NCBI GenBank assembly: GCA_022794255.1
Contig: JAAWEL010000024.1
Span: 101,593 to 165,592, forward strand
From: Lachnospiraceae bacterium
GTDB taxonomy: Bacteria > Bacillota > Clostridia > Lachnospirales > Lachnospiraceae
Direction of reading: 5' to 3'
DNA length: 64,000 nt
This document shows positions 63,428 through 64,000 of this stretch, piece by piece (within the stretch, counting starts at the first letter, position 1; each line of letters opens with the position of its first letter). Below the pieces are notes generated by a model. That model was given only the letters and a program-made list of their open reading frames with translations, did not search any database and was not told where the DNA came from. A program made the position numbers and the translations under genes.

Positions 63428-64000
63428 AAAAACAAATAAAACTTCACATGTAATGGATCTTCTGACCAATGGTGCTTCCGGTGATTCCGCCCCGGCCAGT
63501 GAGCCCGCAGTGCCCTCTCAGGACACTGCGGCCGGGCAGGAGAAAAAGACCGATGTTCAGTCCCATTCCGTCACTCCCAAGAAGGTCACGGTTGTGGATG
63601 AGGGGAGCAGAAATGACCGGGTATCCCAGGAGATTTTAAATAATTTATCCCAGGAATTAAAGGCAGAAACCAAACAGGAGGCAACACCAGATATGAGCAC
63701 ACAGACATCATCCGAAACTTCTAACCGGACCATGAGCCCGGATGAAATTGCCGCCGCCTTTGCGGCCGCACAGCAACCCGCAGTTGAGCCCCCATCTGCT
63801 CCGGCTCCCGAGACTTCCAGCCGAACCATGAGTGCAGATGAGATCGCTGCCGCCTTTGCCGCTGCTCAGCAGCCAGCTGCGGAAGCTTCGCCTTCCCCGG
63901 CTCCTGAAGCTGTTCCGGCTCCCGAGACTTCCAACCGAACCATGAGTGCAGATGAGATTGCTGCCGCCTTTGCTGCTGCTCAGCAGCCAGCTGCGGAAGC
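63420..64000 (+). CDS. low-complexity partner of the ParA-like ATPase (C-terminus beyond window)
   Basis: The ATG at 63420 overlaps the ParA stop by 8 bases behind AAAGGAGG. The visible 193 residues begin M-A-K-K-T-N-K-T-S-H-V-M-D-L-L and have no ParB box. From about residue 97 the protein repeats a unit with S-N-R-T-M-S-A/P-D-E-I-A-A-A-F-A-A-A-Q-Q-P, separated by Ala/Pro/Glu linkers, at least three times. The end is not seen. The D-E-I motif recalls the CheY-binding N-terminus of FliM/FliY (S-Q-x-E-I-D), so a flagella or chemotaxis link is possible. Confidence 0.75.
   Translation, partial: MAKKTNKTSHVMDLLTNGASGDSAPASEPAVPSQDTAAGQEKKTDVQSHSVTPKKVTVVDEGSRNDRVSQEILNNLSQELKAETKQEATPDMSTQTSSETSNRTMSPDEIAAAFAAAQQPAVEPPSAPAPETSSRTMSADEIAAAFAAAQQPAAEASPSPAPEAVPAPETSNRTMSADEIAAAFAAAQQPAAE
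63711..64000 (+). repeat. tandem repeats encoding the M-S-x-D-E-I-A-A-A-F motif
   Basis: At least three in-frame copies starting near 63711, 63810 and 63927, with strongly similar nucleotides (each has the same ATGAG(C/T)(C/G)C(A/G)GATGA(A/G)AT core) and Ala/Pro-rich spacers. The third is cut by the window end. Confidence 0.75.

Overview
The window looks like a chromosomal segment of a motile, Gram-positive Clostridia-class bacterium, most likely Lachnospiraceae. The reasons are a B. subtilis-like late flagellar block (flgM-flgN-flgK-flgL-yviE type-fliW-csrA), the dgt-dnaG-rpoD-trmK-nif3 order, c-di-AMP synthesis (cdaA-cdaR) and reception (darA), a sporulation-type YtvI protein, choline-binding-repeat surface proteins and frequent TTG/GTG starts behind AGGAGG-like sites. 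I see no transposase, integrase, CRISPR array, tRNA or rRNA.

Region 1 (1-10.7 kb, minus strand) is a tight run of nine overlapping genes for protein phosphorylation: two Ser/Thr kinases, one PASTA-bearing pseudokinase that leaves the window, two PP2C phosphatases, and FHA phosphothreonine readers in five proteins (one of them also a kinase). Five of the nine proteins begin with a small zinc-ribbon-like Cys motif. This cluster is the best candidate for a little-described system. Just upstream are a LytTR response regulator split at a G9 tract, a choline-binding-repeat protein and the RNase P RNA gene.

Region 2 (13.2-26.4 kb) is mostly housekeeping: HAD phosphatase, nucleoside kinase, Nif3-like protein, TrmK, a large hybrid histidine kinase lodged between trmK and rpoD, dnaG, dgt, then darA on the plus strand, a flavodiiron protein and a lone receiver domain.

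Region 3 (26.8-29.5 kb) holds flagellin and a FliB-type flagellin lysine methylase. The flagellin leader has a sigma-28-type -10, a G9 tract and two CsrA-like sites, one over the Shine-Dalgarno. csrA and fliW lie 28 kb away in the same window, so the CsrA-FliW-flagellin switch appears complete.

Region 4 (29.5-42.7 kb) holds nth, ytvI, hisC, a second aminotransferase, a polysaccharide-polymerase-like membrane protein, ptsI and HPr, cdaR, cdaA with two unknown membrane proteins co-directional upstream, and guaB.

Region 5 (42.9-64 kb) is largely flagellar. A minus-strand run, apparently led by a sigma-28-type promoter, encodes a FliK-like protein, an FlhB C-terminal homologue, two choline-binding-repeat proteins, a lytic transglycosylase without a signal peptide, a PilZ protein and a glycosyltransferase. 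The plus-strand flgM-csrA operon converges on a minus-strand fliD-fliS-fliT-like-fliD-like-nucleotidyltransferase run. The window ends in a ParA-like ATPase and a low-complexity partner with tandem M-S-x-D-E-I repeats.
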